Below the pieces are notes generated by a model. The model did not search any database and had not been told where the DNA came from. It was given only the letters and a program-made list of their open reading frames with translations. DNA of 64,000 bases from Gammaproteobacteria bacterium (lineage in GTDB: Bacteria; Pseudomonadota; Gammaproteobacteria; Burkholderiales; Burkholderiaceae_B). This document shows positions 34,661-47,443 of this stretch, one piece after another. The position numbers and the translations under genes are program-made. Each line of letters begins with the position of its first letter. The first letter of the stretch is position 1. The DNA lies in the NCBI GenBank assembly GCA_018815245.1, contig JAHIXK010000014.1:18508-82507 (forward strand), given 5' to 3'.

Positions 34661-35395
34661 AACGCCGAGCGCACGCAGTTGTTCCAGCCCCGCAAACGTA
34701 GTGCCGCCTTTGCTGGTAACTTTTTCGCGCAACATGGCAAAAGAGTCGTCGGACTGTTTGGCCAGTGTGGCTGCACCCAAAAAGGTTTGATTCACCAGCA
34801 AATTGGCCTGTGCTTCATTGAAGCCCAGGTTCTGTGCCGCTTGGGCCAGCGCTTCCATCAAGAAAAACACATAACCGGGGCCGCTGCCTGAAATGGCGGT
34901 TACCGCATTAATTTCATCTTCTGTATTCAACACCACCACTTCACCGCAACTGTTGAAGATTTGATGCGCAGTGCTGCGGTCTGTTTCTGTGCAATTGCCT
35001 GTGAAGTACAAACCCGAAATACCTTGGGAAACAAGTGCGGGTGTGTTGGGCATGCAGCGCACCACGCGCGCATTGTTTTGCAGACTCCAGGTCTGAATTT
35101 GCGCAATGCTGACGCCGGCTGCAATGCTGACGATCAGCATGTTGCCCATGTGCGCAGCCTGGCTGTTCAGCACGCTTTGCATGACCTGCGGTTTCACCGC
35201 CAGCACCACCACTTCTGCTTTGAAATTTGAAGGCCAATCAACTGTGCAGTGCACTTTCAGTTCTGTCATTTTTGCCGCAGATTCCGGGCTGGGGTCAATA
35301 ACATGGAAGGTACTGGCCGGGACGCCGCTGCGGATTAGCCCGCCCAGAATGGCATAAGCCATGTTGCCGCCGCCGATGAAAAGAGTGTTCTGCAT
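34592..35395 (-). CDS. proC: Pyrroline-5-carboxylate reductase
   Basis: Last step of proline synthesis. The ATG at 35395 gives 267 residues starting MQNTLFIGGGNMAYAILGGLI, with the Rossmann GGGNM motif; the 32 extra residues of the long ORF are rejected. VVLAVKPQ, CMPNTPA and the proline-binding AVTAISGSGPGYVFFLMEAL are diagnostic. It lies 16 bases after yggS, a conserved pair, and overlaps the ubiA end by 69 bases. ProA for the same pathway is at 39.5 kb. Confidence 0.96.
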   Translation of the reverse strand: MQNTLFIGGGNMAYAILGGLIRSGVPASTFHVIDPSPESAAKMTELKVHCTVDWPSNFKAEVVVLAVKPQVMQSVLNSQAAHMGNMLIVSIAAGVSIAQIQTWSLQNNARVVRCMPNTPALVSQGISGLYFTGNCTETDRSTAHQIFNSCGEVVVLNTEDEINAVTAISGSGPGYVFFLMEALAQAAQNLGFNEAQANLLVNQTFLGAATLAKQSDDSFAMLREKVTSKGGTTFAGLEQLRALGVSEAIQSAAKAACDRAMELQHQT

Positions 35396-35411
35396 AATGA
35401 TTCCCGTGTGT

Positions 35412-36125
35412 TTATTTGGAGTAGTTGCGGGTGCCAAACAGGGCCGAGCCCACGCGCACGCAAGTGGAGCCGCATTCGATGGCCAGCTCAAGGTCTGCGG
35501 ACATACCCATGGAGAGGGTGTCCATGTTCAATCCCTGTGCGTTCAGGTCATCAAATATCGATTTGCATTTCAACAGTTCGGCTTTTAGTTTTTCGTTGTT
35601 GTCGGTGTTGCTCGGTATGGTCATCAGGCCGCGCAATGTCAGGTTCTTCATCGAACTGATGGCCACACACAATGCTTGTGCCTGTTCAGGTTCTATCCCC
35701 GATTTGCTGTTTTCGCCCGATGTGTTGATTTGTACCAGCACATTCAAGGGTGGCAGGTGCGCGGGGCGCTGATCGGACAAACGTTGTGCGATCTTCAAGC
35801 GATCCACACTGTGCACCCAGGGAAAGTTTTCTGCAATTGGCTTGGTTTTGTTGCTTTGTATAGGGCCAATGAAATGCCATTCAATGGGGGGGGCTTTTTG
35901 CTGGGCATTGGGGTGATCAGCCAGCTGGGTGATTTTATCCAGTGCCTCTTGCAGGTAATTTTCACCAAAGGCGGGTTGCCCGCAGGCGTGAAATTCGAGA
36001 ATCTCGCCAAGCGGGAATGTTTTGCTGACAGCCAGTAATTGAACTGAATCGCTGGTTCGCCCCGCTTTTGCGCAGGCCGCTGCAATTCGATTCCGGATAT
36101 TGGCAAGTTGTTCGGCTTGGCCCAT
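35412..36125 (-). CDS. YggS/PLPBP family pyridoxal phosphate homeostasis protein
   Basis: A 237-residue PLP-binding TIM-barrel protein (COG0325) that buffers PLP and affects amino acid and keto acid balance; it has no known catalytic activity. The PLP lysine is K35 in LLAVSKTFP, followed by FGENYLQEALDK, WHFIGPIQSNK, VHSVDR, LVQINTSGE, LRGLMTIPS and the phosphate site SMGMSADLELAIECGSTCVRVGSALFG. Upstream of proC and divergent from pilT, the standard proteobacterial arrangement. Confidence 0.94.
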   Translation of the reverse strand: MGQAEQLANIRNRIAAACAKAGRTSDSVQLLAVSKTFPLGEILEFHACGQPAFGENYLQEALDKITQLADHPNAQQKAPPIEWHFIGPIQSNKTKPIAENFPWVHSVDRLKIAQRLSDQRPAHLPPLNVLVQINTSGENSKSGIEPEQAQALCVAISSMKNLTLRGLMTIPSNTDNNEKLKAELLKCKSIFDDLNAQGLNMDTLSMGMSADLELAIECGSTCVRVGSALFGTRNYSK

Positions 36126-36164
36126 GGTGAATCAATTTAATGCTCAAAGGGAGATTATAGCCAC

Positions 36165-37199
36165 ATGACACTAACCGAGTTGCTGACCTGGGCCGTGGAA
36201 GAACACGCGTCTGACCTGCATTTGTCTGCCGGCATGCCTCCCATGATTCGCGTGGATGGCGAAATGCGTCGATTGAATGAGGCTGTGATGGGGCATCGTG
36301 AAGTTTACCGACTGATACAGGGGTCCATGACTGAAACGCAACAGCAAGTCTGGGAGCAGTCGCATGAATGCGATTACAGCTTTTCTGTTGAAAGTTTGTC
36401 ACGGTTTCGTGTGAATGCTTTCATGCAAACCAGGGGTGCGTCTGCGGCGTTTCGCGTGGTGCCAAGCCGCGTGAAAACGCTGGACGAACTGGAAGCACCC
36501 GCTGTCTTTCGTCAGATTGCGCGCGAATCGAATGGATTGGTATTGGTTACTGGGCCGACAGGAACGGGCAAAAGCACCACCTTGGCGGCGATGGTGGATG
36601 ATGTGAACCGCAATCAGAAGGCGCACATACTCACTATTGAAGATCCGATTGAGTTCGTCCACACGCCCATGAACTGCATGGTCAATCAACGTGAATTGGG
36701 CGAACATACGCATTCAGTGAGTGCGGCGTTGAGGTCTGCTTTGCGGGAAGACCCAGACGTGATTCTGGTGGGGGAAATGCGTGACTTGGAAACCATACAA
36801 CTGGCACTAACTGCTGCTGAAACCGGGCACTTGGTGTTTGCAACTTTGCATACATCTTCGGCGCCGAAAACAATCGACCGTATTATTGATGCGTTCCCGT
36901 CGGCAGACAAATCCATGGTGCGAATGATGTTGTCTGAGTCGCTGCGTGCGGTGGTGTCCCAGACCCTGCTCAAGAAGCAGGGCGGTGGTCGCGTAGCTGT
37001 GCATGAAATCATGATGGCCACACCATCGATTCGAAACCTGATTCGCGAAGGCAAGGTGGCGCAAATGTTGTCGTCCATTCAAACCGGTTCGCAGCATGGC
37101 ATGCAAACCATGGAGCAGGCTGTGCAACGTTTGTTGATGAGCGGCAAGATTACACGAGACGTTGCAATGAGTGTGATTTCGGGTTCGAGCCAATCGTAG
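36165..37199 (+). CDS. pilT: Type IV pilus retraction ATPase PilT
   Basis: A 344-residue hexameric AAA-type ATPase that powers pilus retraction for twitching and DNA uptake. N-terminal PAS-like domain with SDLHLSAGMPPMIRVDGE, Walker A GPTGTGKST (Lys136), Asp box ILTIEDPIEFVH, Walker B DPDVILVGEMRD, His box TGHLVFATLHTSSA, and the C-terminal SIRNLIREGK motif needed for retraction. No pilU follows; a peroxidase gene does. Other pilus genes are outside the window. Confidence 0.95.
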   Translation: MTLTELLTWAVEEHASDLHLSAGMPPMIRVDGEMRRLNEAVMGHREVYRLIQGSMTETQQQVWEQSHECDYSFSVESLSRFRVNAFMQTRGASAAFRVVPSRVKTLDELEAPAVFRQIARESNGLVLVTGPTGTGKSTTLAAMVDDVNRNQKAHILTIEDPIEFVHTPMNCMVNQRELGEHTHSVSAALRSALREDPDVILVGEMRDLETIQLALTAAETGHLVFATLHTSSAPKTIDRIIDAFPSADKSMVRMMLSESLRAVVSQTLLKKQGGGRVAVHEIMMATPSIRNLIREGKVAQMLSSIQTGSQHGMQTMEQAVQRLLMSGKITRDVAMSVISGSSQS

Positions 37200-37210
37200 G
37201 CAGTTCGGGT

Positions 37211-37239
37211 TTGGGGGTAAACTTGTTTTTCAATAAAAT
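37211..37239 (+). promoter_or_regulatory. Candidate promoter of the glutathione peroxidase gene
   Basis: TTGGGG and TAAAAT are 17 bases apart in the 57-base gap after pilT. The spacing is ideal, and the -35 is only a half match. It suggests separate transcription of the peroxidase. Confidence 0.5.
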
Positions 37240-37256
37240 TTTGGAATGCAAAACCC

Positions 37257-37745
37257 ATGACAAACAATGTGTATGGATTTTCCAGCAAAACTCTGGATGG
37301 TAAACCGTTGAGCTTGGCCGATTTTCAAGGCAATGTGCTGTTGATTGTGAACACGGCGAGCAAGTGCGGCTTTACGCCCCAGTACGAAGGCTTGCAAGAG
37401 TTGCACAAGGAGTTGCGCCAGAAGGGCTTGGTGATTATCGGTTTTCCGTGCAACCAGTTTGGTGGGCAGGAGCCGGGTTCAGAAGATGTGATTGCCAGTT
37501 TTTGCCAAAAGAATTATGGCGTCGACTTTTTGATGGCCGAGAAGGTGGATGTGAAAGGCAGCGATGCACACCCACTGTTCAAGTACCTGACTTCGCAGGC
37601 CAAGGGCATTTTGGGCACCGAGGCGATCAAGTGGAATTTCACGAAGTTTTTGGTTCGCAAAAATGGTGAGGTGTACGACCGCTATGCCCCCACCACCAAG
37701 CCTGCTGATTTGAAAGCGGACATTGCCAAGCTTTTGGCTGAATAA
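37257..37745 (+). CDS. Glutathione peroxidase family thiol peroxidase
   Basis: A 162-residue thioredoxin-fold peroxidase. The peroxidatic Cys37 is in NTASKCGFTPQY, the resolving Cys65 is in FPCNQFGGQEPG, and the Trp-Asn of KWNFTKFLV complete the site. This is the Cys (not selenocysteine), thioredoxin-dependent type found in bacteria (BtuE/Gpx), which reduces lipid and other hydroperoxides. The stop is separated by one base from that of the converging methyltransferase gene. It may belong to the OxyR regulon, but no binding site is evident. Confidence 0.94.
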   Translation: MTNNVYGFSSKTLDGKPLSLADFQGNVLLIVNTASKCGFTPQYEGLQELHKELRQKGLVIIGFPCNQFGGQEPGSEDVIASFCQKNYGVDFLMAEKVDVKGSDAHPLFKYLTSQAKGILGTEAIKWNFTKFLVRKNGEVYDRYAPTTKPADLKADIAKLLAE

Positions 37746-37746
37746 A

Positions 37747-39051
37747 TCAGGACTCCGCTTCGTTGCCTTCGCCTGAGTTTTCCACAGAGTTTTCTTGGCT
37801 GGCCCGTGGCCGGTAAACCCCACGGGTTAACGGAATTTCAAACAGCCTGCATTCAATTGGGCCGTTGAACAAGGGACGCTTGCGCTTGGGGCTTAGGCCG
37901 AGCGTTTTCTTGATTTCCAGGTCGCCTGAGAATAAAAAGGCTGTCCAGCCAGAATAGTTCATTTTCAAATGGTCGCCGTAGGCTTTGAACAGGCGTTCAT
38001 AGGCTTCGTCTTCTGGTACGTCAGCACCCTTGGCACGCACGCGTTCGCCGTAGGGGGGGTTGCTGAACACAATGCCGGTGGGTGCGGGTGGCTCCACCGT
38101 TAGCGCGTCACGTTGCGCAAATTGCACAATGCCTGCATCGAGTAGTTCTTCGAAACCTGCCCTTGCCACATTTTCTTTTGCAATATCGATCAGCAATTCA
38201 GTAATGTCGCTGGCGAACCACTGGAAGTAGGGTGTGGTTAGTGCTTTGTCCAAGCCTGCATTGAAGCGACGGTTCGCATCCTCTTGAAGTTCTTTGCCCC
38301 ATTCCTGCGTGAAGGGTTTCAGGTTTTCAAAAGCGAAGGGGCGTTCAAGGCCAGGGGCGCGGTCGCACAACTGCGAAAGCGATTCAATCACCATGGTGCC
38401 ACTGCCACAGAATGGGTCAAGAAACACCTCGGCGTCTTTACCAGCCTCGCTTTGGCGCGCAATGTGCCACAGGCCTGCGGCCAGGTTTTCCTTCAGCGGG
38501 GCCACGCCGGCTTCTTCGCGCCAGCCACGCTTGAACAGGTTTTCACCAGCCAGGTCGATGTACATCATGGCTTCGGTGGGATTGACGGCCGCGAAAATTC
38601 GCACATCGGGTGCTTCCACACTCACGTTCGGGCGTTCATCGAAACGTTCAAGGAATGCGTCACATACGGCGTCTTTCAGACGCAGTTGTGTGAACCTTAC
38701 GCTTTGAATGTCAGCACCCAAATTGTTCAAATCAACACGGAATGTGTTGGAGAGTTTGAACCAGTTGTGCCAATCGACCGACTTAGCAATGTGATAGAAC
38801 TCGTCTTCGCTGGTACATTCGCCACGCGCCAGTTCAAGCCCAATGCGACCTGCAAAGCGGGTCCAGTAGGTCATGCGGGTGGCTTGGCGCCAGCTGGCTT
38901 CGAAGGTGCAACCACCAGTGACGGCACGTGTTTTTTGTGCGCCCATGGTTTCCAGTTCAGCCACCAGAATTTCTTCCAGACCCCGCGGGCAGCTTGCAAA
39001 ACAGTTGTAGACGCTTTGCTTGGTGGAGTTGTGTTGCTTTGAATTGGACAT
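37747..39051 (-). CDS. THUMP-domain class I SAM-dependent rRNA methyltransferase (RlmL N-terminal half type)
   Basis: A 434-residue enzyme equivalent to the N-terminal half of E. coli RlmL, which makes m2G2445 in 23S rRNA. The N-terminal ferredoxin-like/THUMP region has YNCFASCPRGLEEILVAELE, the SAM site is VFLDPFCGSGTMVIE and the catalytic motif is VFSNPPYGER. The RlmK half is absent, as is usual in betaproteobacteria. The C-terminal PRASQENSVENSGEGNEAES tail is polar and likely disordered. Base position of the modification is inferred. Confidence 0.88.
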   Translation of the reverse strand: MSNSKQHNSTKQSVYNCFASCPRGLEEILVAELETMGAQKTRAVTGGCTFEASWRQATRMTYWTRFAGRIGLELARGECTSEDEFYHIAKSVDWHNWFKLSNTFRVDLNNLGADIQSVRFTQLRLKDAVCDAFLERFDERPNVSVEAPDVRIFAAVNPTEAMMYIDLAGENLFKRGWREEAGVAPLKENLAAGLWHIARQSEAGKDAEVFLDPFCGSGTMVIESLSQLCDRAPGLERPFAFENLKPFTQEWGKELQEDANRRFNAGLDKALTTPYFQWFASDITELLIDIAKENVARAGFEELLDAGIVQFAQRDALTVEPPAPTGIVFSNPPYGERVRAKGADVPEDEAYERLFKAYGDHLKMNYSGWTAFLFSGDLEIKKTLGLSPKRKRPLFNGPIECRLFEIPLTRGVYRPRASQENSVENSGEGNEAES

Positions 39052-39069
39052 GAATTGCTTTTAAAAAGA

Positions 39070-39501
39070 TTAGAAAGGTTTTACAACCACCAAAATGATG
39101 GCAATGGCCATGAGCACCACAGGCACTTCATTGAACCAACGGAAATACGTGTGGCTGCGTGTGTTTTGGCCCGTTTCAAATTTGCGCAGTATGCGGCCGC
39201 AACTGTAGTGGTAACCGGCAATGACAAACACAATCAAAATTTTGGCATGCAGCCAGCCACTTTGGCCTCCCACGCCAATTTGATACACGCCCACCAGTGC
39301 GAACCCCAGCAGCAGTGCGGGAATTGCCAACAGGGTCATGAATTTGTACAGTTTTCTGGCCATTTGCAGCAGGCGTGCGGTGGCTGCTGGTTCGGTTTCC
39401 ATGGCCAGGTTCACGAAAATGCGCGGCAGGTAAAACAGGCCTGCAAACCATGAAGCCACAAACAATATGTGAAAGGCTTTCACCCAAAGATAACCACCCA
39501 T
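39070..39501 (-). CDS. hemJ: HemJ-type protoporphyrinogen IX oxidase (often labelled CopD family)
   Basis: A 143-residue inner membrane protein with four helices. LWVKAFHILFVASWFAGLFYLPRIFV at the N-terminus, with His11 and the WFAGLFYLPR signature, and WLHAKILIVFVIAGYHY match HemJ (UPF0093), which oxidises protoporphyrinogen IX in heme synthesis. Related proteins are often annotated as copper resistance CopD. It lies between the methyltransferase and proA on the same strand. Confidence 0.85.
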   Translation of the reverse strand: MGGYLWVKAFHILFVASWFAGLFYLPRIFVNLAMETEPAATARLLQMARKLYKFMTLLAIPALLLGFALVGVYQIGVGGQSGWLHAKILIVFVIAGYHYSCGRILRKFETGQNTRSHTYFRWFNEVPVVLMAIAIILVVVKPF

Positions 39502-39528
39502 GTACTGCTCCAGTTAGTTATGAATTAA

Positions 39529-40785
39529 TCAGTTTCTTGTTTCGCCATGGCCAAACACCACGTACTTTTGACTGGTCAGGCCTTCAAGGCCAACCGGGCC
39601 GCGTGCATGAATTTTGTCGGTTGAAATGCCGATTTCAGCGCCCAAGCCGTATTCGAACCCGTCAGCAAAACGTGTTGATGCATTGACCATAACCGATGCT
39701 GAATCGACTTCCCGAATAAAACGCATCGCGTTGCTGTGATTGTCGGTCACGATGCTGTCGGTGTGGTGCGAACCATAGTGGTTGATGTGTGCAATGGCTT
39801 CGTCAAGGCTGTCTACAACCTTGATCGACAAAATGGGTGCCAAATATTCTGTGTTCCAGTCTTCTTCTGTTGCTGGCTTCACGCTGGGCAGCAGGGCCAT
39901 TGTGCGCTTGCAACCGCGCAATTCAACACCTTTGGCCGCATAGCGCTGCGCAAGTTCCGCCAGCGCAGGTTTGGCCACGTGGGTGTGAATCAGCAGGGTT
40001 TCCATGGTGTTGCAGGTGCCGTAGCGGTGGGTTTTTGCGTTCTCGGCAATATTTACTGCATGCGCCATGTTGGCAGATTCATCAATGTACACATGGCAAA
40101 TGCCATCGAGGTGCTTGATCACGGGCACTTTCGCGTCGCGTGAAATGCGTTCGATCAAGCCTTTGCCGCCACGGGGCACAATTACGTCCACGTATTCAGT
40201 CATGGTGATCAGGGCCCCCACGGCGGCGCGGTCGGTGGTGTCGATTACCTGCACCGCATCTGCAGGTAAACCGGCGGCTTCAAGGCCTTGGGCCACAATG
40301 GAAGCCAAAGCCTGGTTGCAACGAAATGCTTCCGAACCACCCCGCAAAATGGTGCTGTTGCCAGATTTGATGCACAAACCCGCTGCATCGACGGTGACAT
40401 TTGGGCGACTTTCATAAATGATGCCGATTACACCCAGTGGAACGCGCATTTTGCCCACCTGAATGCCAGAGGGGCGATTTTTGAAATCAGTCATCTCGCC
40501 GATTGGGTCGGGCAGTTGGGCAATTTGCTCCAAACCTTCGGCCATGGTTTCAATGGCTTTTTCACTCAGGGCAAGGCGATCAAGCAGGGCAGCATCCAGG
40601 CCGTTGGCTTGGGCTTGTGCCATGTCGGTTTGATTGGCTGCTATTAATTCGGCTTTGTTGGCACGAATCAGCTTGGCTGTTTCAAGCAGGGCTGCGTTTT
40701 TGGCATGTGTGTTGGCCTTGGCCATATATACAGCCGCGGCGCGGGCTTTTCTGCCAATGGCCAAAATTTGTTCTTCAATGCTCAT
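39529..40785 (-). CDS. proA: Gamma-glutamyl phosphate reductase
   Basis: Second step of proline synthesis, reducing gamma-glutamyl phosphate to the semialdehyde. The ATG at 40785 gives 418 residues, the family norm, and the upstream ORF extension overlaps holA. The catalytic Cys lies in [15 protein letters not shown], and [21 protein letters not shown] and [23 protein letters not shown] are aldehyde dehydrogenase-like ProA motifs. ProB is not in the window. It follows holA by about 14 bases. Confidence 0.96.
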   Translation of the reverse strand: MSIEEQILAIGRKARAAAVYMAKANTHAKNAALLETAKLIRANKAELIAANQTDMAQAQANGLDAALLDRLALSEKAIETMAEGLEQIAQLPDPIGEMTDFKNRPSGIQVGKMRVPLGVIGIIYESRPNVTVDAAGLCIKSGNSTILRGGSEAFRCNQALASIVAQGLEAAGLPADAVQVIDTTDRAAVGALITMTEYVDVIVPRGGKGLIERISRDAKVPVIKHLDGICHVYIDESANMAHAVNIAENAKTHRYGTCNTMETLLIHTHVAKPALAELAQRYAAKGVELRGCKRTMALLPSVKPATEEDWNTEYLAPILSIKVVDSLDEAIAHINHYGSHHTDSIVTDNHSNAMRFIREVDSASVMVNASTRFADGFEYGLGAEIGISTDKIHARGPVGLEGLTSQKYVVFGHGETRN

Positions 40786-40798
40786 GGTACGTGCTCTT

Positions 40799-41839
40799 TC
40801 AGGTATTCCACAGTTCGGGCGGCTCAATGCCGGCCACGCCCAAACCAATGATTTCAAACAGGGTCCAAGGGTTGCCCTGCTTCATGCCCTTGATGGTTTT
40901 CTCGGCGGCATAGCACCAGGCGGTCAGCTTTTGCAGGCTGCCGGGGTTGTGCCGTTTCAAGGCGGCGGCAATGTGATTTTGCCGCTGTCCCCAAATTCTA
41001 TTTTGTCGGCAGGCATCTGACAAAGACATTCCGCGCCGCATGGCTTGCTGTGTGTCGCGAATGGCACGAATTTCTTCCTGCAAGGCCCAAAGCACCAAGG
41101 TGGGGGCCTCGCCTTCGGCTTCAAGACCTTCCATCATGCGGGTAATGCGTTTTGCATCCCCGGCCAGCAGGCTGCCACCCAAGTCGAACACGTTGAAGCG
41201 GGCCGAATTGGCTACCATGCCTTGCACGTGCTCAATGGTCACTGTGCCTTGGTGTTCCAAAGCCAGTTTTTCAATGGTTTGGTGGGCCACCAGCAGGTTG
41301 CCCTCGGTTTTCTCGGCCAGCCAGGCGCAGGTTTCACGGTTTAATTGTACGCCTTTGCGTTTGGCGGCTTGAGCTATCCAGCCGGGCAGGGTGTCGGCCC
41401 CCACGGGGCGGCAGGCTATTTCGGTGCCTCTGGCCAGCAGGTCGGCAAAGCCTGCGCTTTTTTCCTGGGTTTTGTTCAGCTTCGGTGCGTTCACCAACAG
41501 GTAGTGGCCTGTGTCGCCAGCCGCAATCCATTGGGCTGCTTTGCCCAAGGCTTCAGCCGCTTCTTTGCTGAGTTTGGGTTGATTGATGCGCAAATCAATC
41601 AGCGATACATCGCCGAACAGTGAGGCTTCTGCAAACAGCGACAAAAATTCCTGTGGGTCGAATTGGCGATCTACTTCCACAATTTGGCGTTGGTAGTCGG
41701 TTTGTTTTTTAAGGCGCTGGCGATAAAGATCAGCCGCTTGGGTAGCAAACAGAGGTTCGTCGGTGAACACGCACAACAACTGGGGCAATGCAGTGCTTGC
41801 CCCGTCGTTTAACCATGTGTCGAGCGCAATCTGTTTCAC
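40799..41839 (-). CDS. holA: DNA polymerase III delta subunit
   Basis: The 346-residue clamp-loader subunit that opens the beta clamp. [21 protein letters not shown] and [19 protein letters not shown] resemble the N-terminal AAA-like domain. [39 protein letters not shown] is the helical domain that contacts the clamp loader collar. It overlaps lptE by 4 bases (ATGA), matching the conserved leuS-lptE-holA order. Confidence 0.94.
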   Translation of the reverse strand: MKQIALDTWLNDGASTALPQLLCVFTDEPLFATQAADLYRQRLKKQTDYQRQIVEVDRQFDPQEFLSLFAEASLFGDVSLIDLRINQPKLSKEAAEALGKAAQWIAAGDTGHYLLVNAPKLNKTQEKSAGFADLLARGTEIACRPVGADTLPGWIAQAAKRKGVQLNRETCAWLAEKTEGNLLVAHQTIEKLALEHQGTVTIEHVQGMVANSARFNVFDLGGSLLAGDAKRITRMMEGLEAEGEAPTLVLWALQEEIRAIRDTQQAMRRGMSLSDACRQNRIWGQRQNHIAAALKRHNPGSLQKLTAWCYAAEKTIKGMKQGNPWTLFEIIGLGVAGIEPPELWNT

Positions 41840-42330
41840 TTTGGGCTCAATTTCAAGGCGCTTAAGCGCCCGGTAATTTGGCGTGCAATGTCGCGCTGCA
41901 TTTCGGTGTAAAGCTGGTTTTCTTCGGCTTCCTTGCCCAGAATCTGGTCGTCGGTGTAAGTCAGTTCGCGGCGTTGACTAAGCTGGCTGGTGGCAATCAG
42001 GAAATCACCATTTTTGTCGGTCACGCTGTATAGCAATTCGTAGGTGATGCGAACTTCGCGGGCGCGGCCTGTTGCGCTGAAGGTAACAATGCTTCGATCA
42101 CGCAGTTCGCTGATCAGGTTCAGCTTCACTGGCGCGCCCTCCTGCGGATTCACTTTCAGGTTCAGGATTTGAAGCTGTAAGTCCATGTTGCGGTTCATTT
42201 CGGAATTTTCCATGCCGCGTAATTCGATTGTTTCAAAATCGAAATTGTACTGACCACGCAACTGAAAGCCGCAAGCCGTCAGTGTGATGGTTGCGGCCAG
42301 CAGGGCGATGGCTTGAATGAATCGTTTCAT
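41836..42330 (-). CDS. lptE: LPS-assembly lipoprotein LptE
   Basis: Outer membrane lipoprotein that plugs LptD and helps insert LPS. The ATG at 42330 starts MKRFIQAIALLAATITLTAC, a signal peptide with lipobox LTAC-G at residue 20. GFQLRGQYNFDFETIEL follows, the usual LptE beginning. The longer ORF start overlaps leuS and is rejected. 164 residues. The next gene overlaps by ATGA. Confidence 0.93.
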   Translation of the reverse strand: MKRFIQAIALLAATITLTACGFQLRGQYNFDFETIELRGMENSEMNRNMDLQLQILNLKVNPQEGAPVKLNLISELRDRSIVTFSATGRAREVRITYELLYSVTDKNGDFLIATSQLSQRRELTYTDDQILGKEAEENQLYTEMQRDIARQITGRLSALKLSPK

Positions 42331-42355
42331 AAGGACTCGCTTGTAGGGTTCGATC

Positions 42356-45070
<2,715 letters not shown>

Positions 45071-45165
45071 TCATTATATCGGTCTTTTTCGTTTTTTACG
45101 GGCAGGGCGGGTAGGGCAATCACTGTTAAAATCAACAGCAAAACCAATTTTTGATGTGAGAAGCC

Positions 45166-47397
45166 GTGTCTTTACTTGATAGCCTGAACCCCGAACAACT
45201 GGCAGCCGTCACCTTGCCGCGTGAATCTGCGCTGATTCTTGCAGGTGCAGGCAGCGGTAAAACCAAGGTACTGACTGCGCGCATTGCCTGGCTGATTCAA
45301 ACAGGGCAAGTTGGCCCCAACGGGGTGCTGGCGGTTACGTTCACCAACAAGGCGTCCAAAGAAATGCTTCACCGCATTTCTTCCATGCTGCCTATCAACA
45401 CGCGCAGCATGTGGGTTGGAACCTTTCACGGCCTGTGCAACCGCATGTTGCGGGCCCACTGGAAGGAAGCGGGTTTGCCACAGGCTTTTCAAATTCTGGA
45501 CATGCAAGACCAGTTGTCGGCCATCAAACGCATGTACAAGGTGCTGGGCATTGATGCCGAGAAATTCCCACCCAAGCAGCTGAGCTATTTCATTGGTTCT
45601 GCGAAAGACCAAGGTTTGCGCCCCAAAGACGTGGAGGCGCACGACGAATACCACCGCATGATGGTTCGGTTGTATGAAGCTTACGAAGCCCAATGCCAGC
45701 GCGAGGGCGTGGTGGATTTTGCCGAGCTGCTGCTTCGTTCATTCGAGCTGTTGGGTGCCAACCCTGCACTGCGCGAGCATTACCAGGCCCGCTTCAAATA
45801 CATTCTGGTCGACGAGTTTCAAGACACCAACAGCCTGCAGTACAACTGGCTGAAACGTTTGGCTGGGCCGCAGGGATGCATATTTGCGGTGGGCGACGAT
45901 GACCAGTCCATTTACGCATTTCGTGGCGCGCGCGTGGCCAACATGGTGCAGTTTGAAAATGATTTTGCGGTACAAAACCGAATCAAACTGGAACAGAATT
46001 ATCGATCAGTCGGCAATGTGCTGAAAGCAGCCAACGTGTTGATTGCGAATAACAAGGCACGCTTGGGCAAGGAGTTGTGGACTGAAGCCGGTGAAGGCGA
46101 AGCCATTCGCGTGTACGAGGCCACGAGCGACCAGGATGAAGCTGCGTTTATCATTGACCGCATCAAAAAACTGGTGCTCGAAGAAGGGTTTGGTCGATCC
46201 GATATCGCAATTTTGTACCGTTCCAACGCGCAATCTCGCGTGGTGGAACAGGCTTTGTTCAATGCGGGTATTGCATACCGTGTGTATGGTGGTTTGCGTT
46301 TTTTTGAACGTGCGGAAATTAAACATGCACTGGCTTATTTGCGCTTGATGGACAACGCAGACGATGACAATTCATTCTCACGCGTGGTGAATTTTCCGGC
46401 GCGTGGTATTGGTGCGCGCAGCGTAGAGCAGTTGCAAGACATTTCCACTGCGCAGGGCACATCGCTTTACCGCGCCATTCATCGCATGGAGGGCCGCGCA
46501 CAGGCGGGCCTGAAAAAATTTGCGGATTTAATCGAGCGCATGCGCTTCGAAACCCGTGGCCTGAGCCTGGCCGATTTGGTCGACAAAGTAATCAATGAAT
46601 CGGGTTTGATTGCCCATTTTCAAGCTGACAAAGACGGTGAAGACCGTGTCGAGAACTTGAAGGAACTGGTGAACGCGGCCGCATCGTTCGCAATTGCCGA
46701 AGGCTATTACCAAGACGCTGCCGCCACCATGGTGGATGAAGAAAAATTGATCACACCGCTTGCAGATTTCCTGTCCCATGCCTCGCTTGAAGCTGGAGAC
46801 AACGCTGCCGCTGCGGGGCAGGAAGCCATTCAGCTAATGACCGCGCATTCGGCCAAAGGGTTGGAATTCAAGTGCGTGTTTGTGACTGGACTTGAAGAAG
46901 GTTTGTTTCCGCATGAAAACAGCATTGGCAATTCAGTGGAAGGCGGCGACGGCACCAGTGTAGAGGCGGTGGAGGAAGAGCGCCGCCTGATGTATGTGGC
47001 CATTACCCGTGCGCGGGAACAACTGTTTTTAAGCCATGCCCAGCAGCGCATGTTGCACGGGCAAATTCGATACCATTTGCGTTCACGTTTTCTGGATGAA
47101 TTGCCCGAAGAAGTGTTGAAGTGGCTAACTCCCAAACGCGCGCACATTGCCAGCCAGGGTTGGGATGCCCTGGATTCCAAAGTGTGGGGGCAAAATAAAA
47201 CCTTGAATGTGGGCTACAGCAACAAAGCCACCAAACGCCCTTACGACATTGGCACAGGTGTGGCGCACGCCAAATTTGGCAACGGTGTGGTGGTGGCTTA
47301 TGAAGGTGAGGGTGACGACCAAAGAATTCAAATCAACTTTGGTCGCCAGGGTATGAAATGGCTGATGCTGAGTTTGGCGAAGCTTGAGCGGAGTTGA
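45166..47397 (+). CDS. uvrD: UvrD/PcrA-type DNA helicase II
   Basis: A 743-residue SF1A 3'-5' helicase for nucleotide excision and mismatch repair. Starts with GTG (MSLLDSLNPEQLAAV). Motifs: I AGAGSGKTKV, Ia VTFTNKASKEM, II VDEFQDTN, III VGDDDQSIYAFRGA, IV EQNYRS, V LMTAHSAKGLEF, VI VAITRAREQL. The C-terminal Tudor-like part (GTGVAHAKFGNGVVVAYEGEGDDQRIQINFG) is that of UvrD/PcrA, distinguishing it from Rep. Divergent from leuS. Confidence 0.95.
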   Translation: MSLLDSLNPEQLAAVTLPRESALILAGAGSGKTKVLTARIAWLIQTGQVGPNGVLAVTFTNKASKEMLHRISSMLPINTRSMWVGTFHGLCNRMLRAHWKEAGLPQAFQILDMQDQLSAIKRMYKVLGIDAEKFPPKQLSYFIGSAKDQGLRPKDVEAHDEYHRMMVRLYEAYEAQCQREGVVDFAELLLRSFELLGANPALREHYQARFKYILVDEFQDTNSLQYNWLKRLAGPQGCIFAVGDDDQSIYAFRGARVANMVQFENDFAVQNRIKLEQNYRSVGNVLKAANVLIANNKARLGKELWTEAGEGEAIRVYEATSDQDEAAFIIDRIKKLVLEEGFGRSDIAILYRSNAQSRVVEQALFNAGIAYRVYGGLRFFERAEIKHALAYLRLMDNADDDNSFSRVVNFPARGIGARSVEQLQDISTAQGTSLYRAIHRMEGRAQAGLKKFADLIERMRFETRGLSLADLVDKVINESGLIAHFQADKDGEDRVENLKELVNAAASFAIAEGYYQDAAATMVDEEKLITPLADFLSHASLEAGDNAAAAGQEAIQLMTAHSAKGLEFKCVFVTGLEEGLFPHENSIGNSVEGGDGTSVEAVEEERRLMYVAITRAREQLFLSHAQQRMLHGQIRYHLRSRFLDELPEEVLKWLTPKRAHIASQGWDALDSKVWGQNKTLNVGYSNKATKRPYDIGTGVAHAKFGNGVVVAYEGEGDDQRIQINFGRQGMKWLMLSLAKLERS

Positions 47398-47405
47398 TGA
47401 CGATT

Positions 47406-47443
47406 ACTGCGGTGAATTTGAAGGGTCACCTCTGCAGTTTTTT
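47406..47443 (+). terminator. uvrD terminator
   Basis: ACTGC-GGTGA pairs with TCACC and GCAGT, with a TCT bulge on the 3' side, and a run of T residues follows. It lies 8 bases after the uvrD stop. The remaining bases to 47541 show nothing clear. Confidence 0.65.

Noticed and set aside
38284-39042. 252-residue plus-strand ORF opposite the THUMP methyltransferase
   Set aside because: The minus-strand gene has THUMP, SAM and NPPY motifs. The plus ORF shows only the typical GC-skewed shadow composition.
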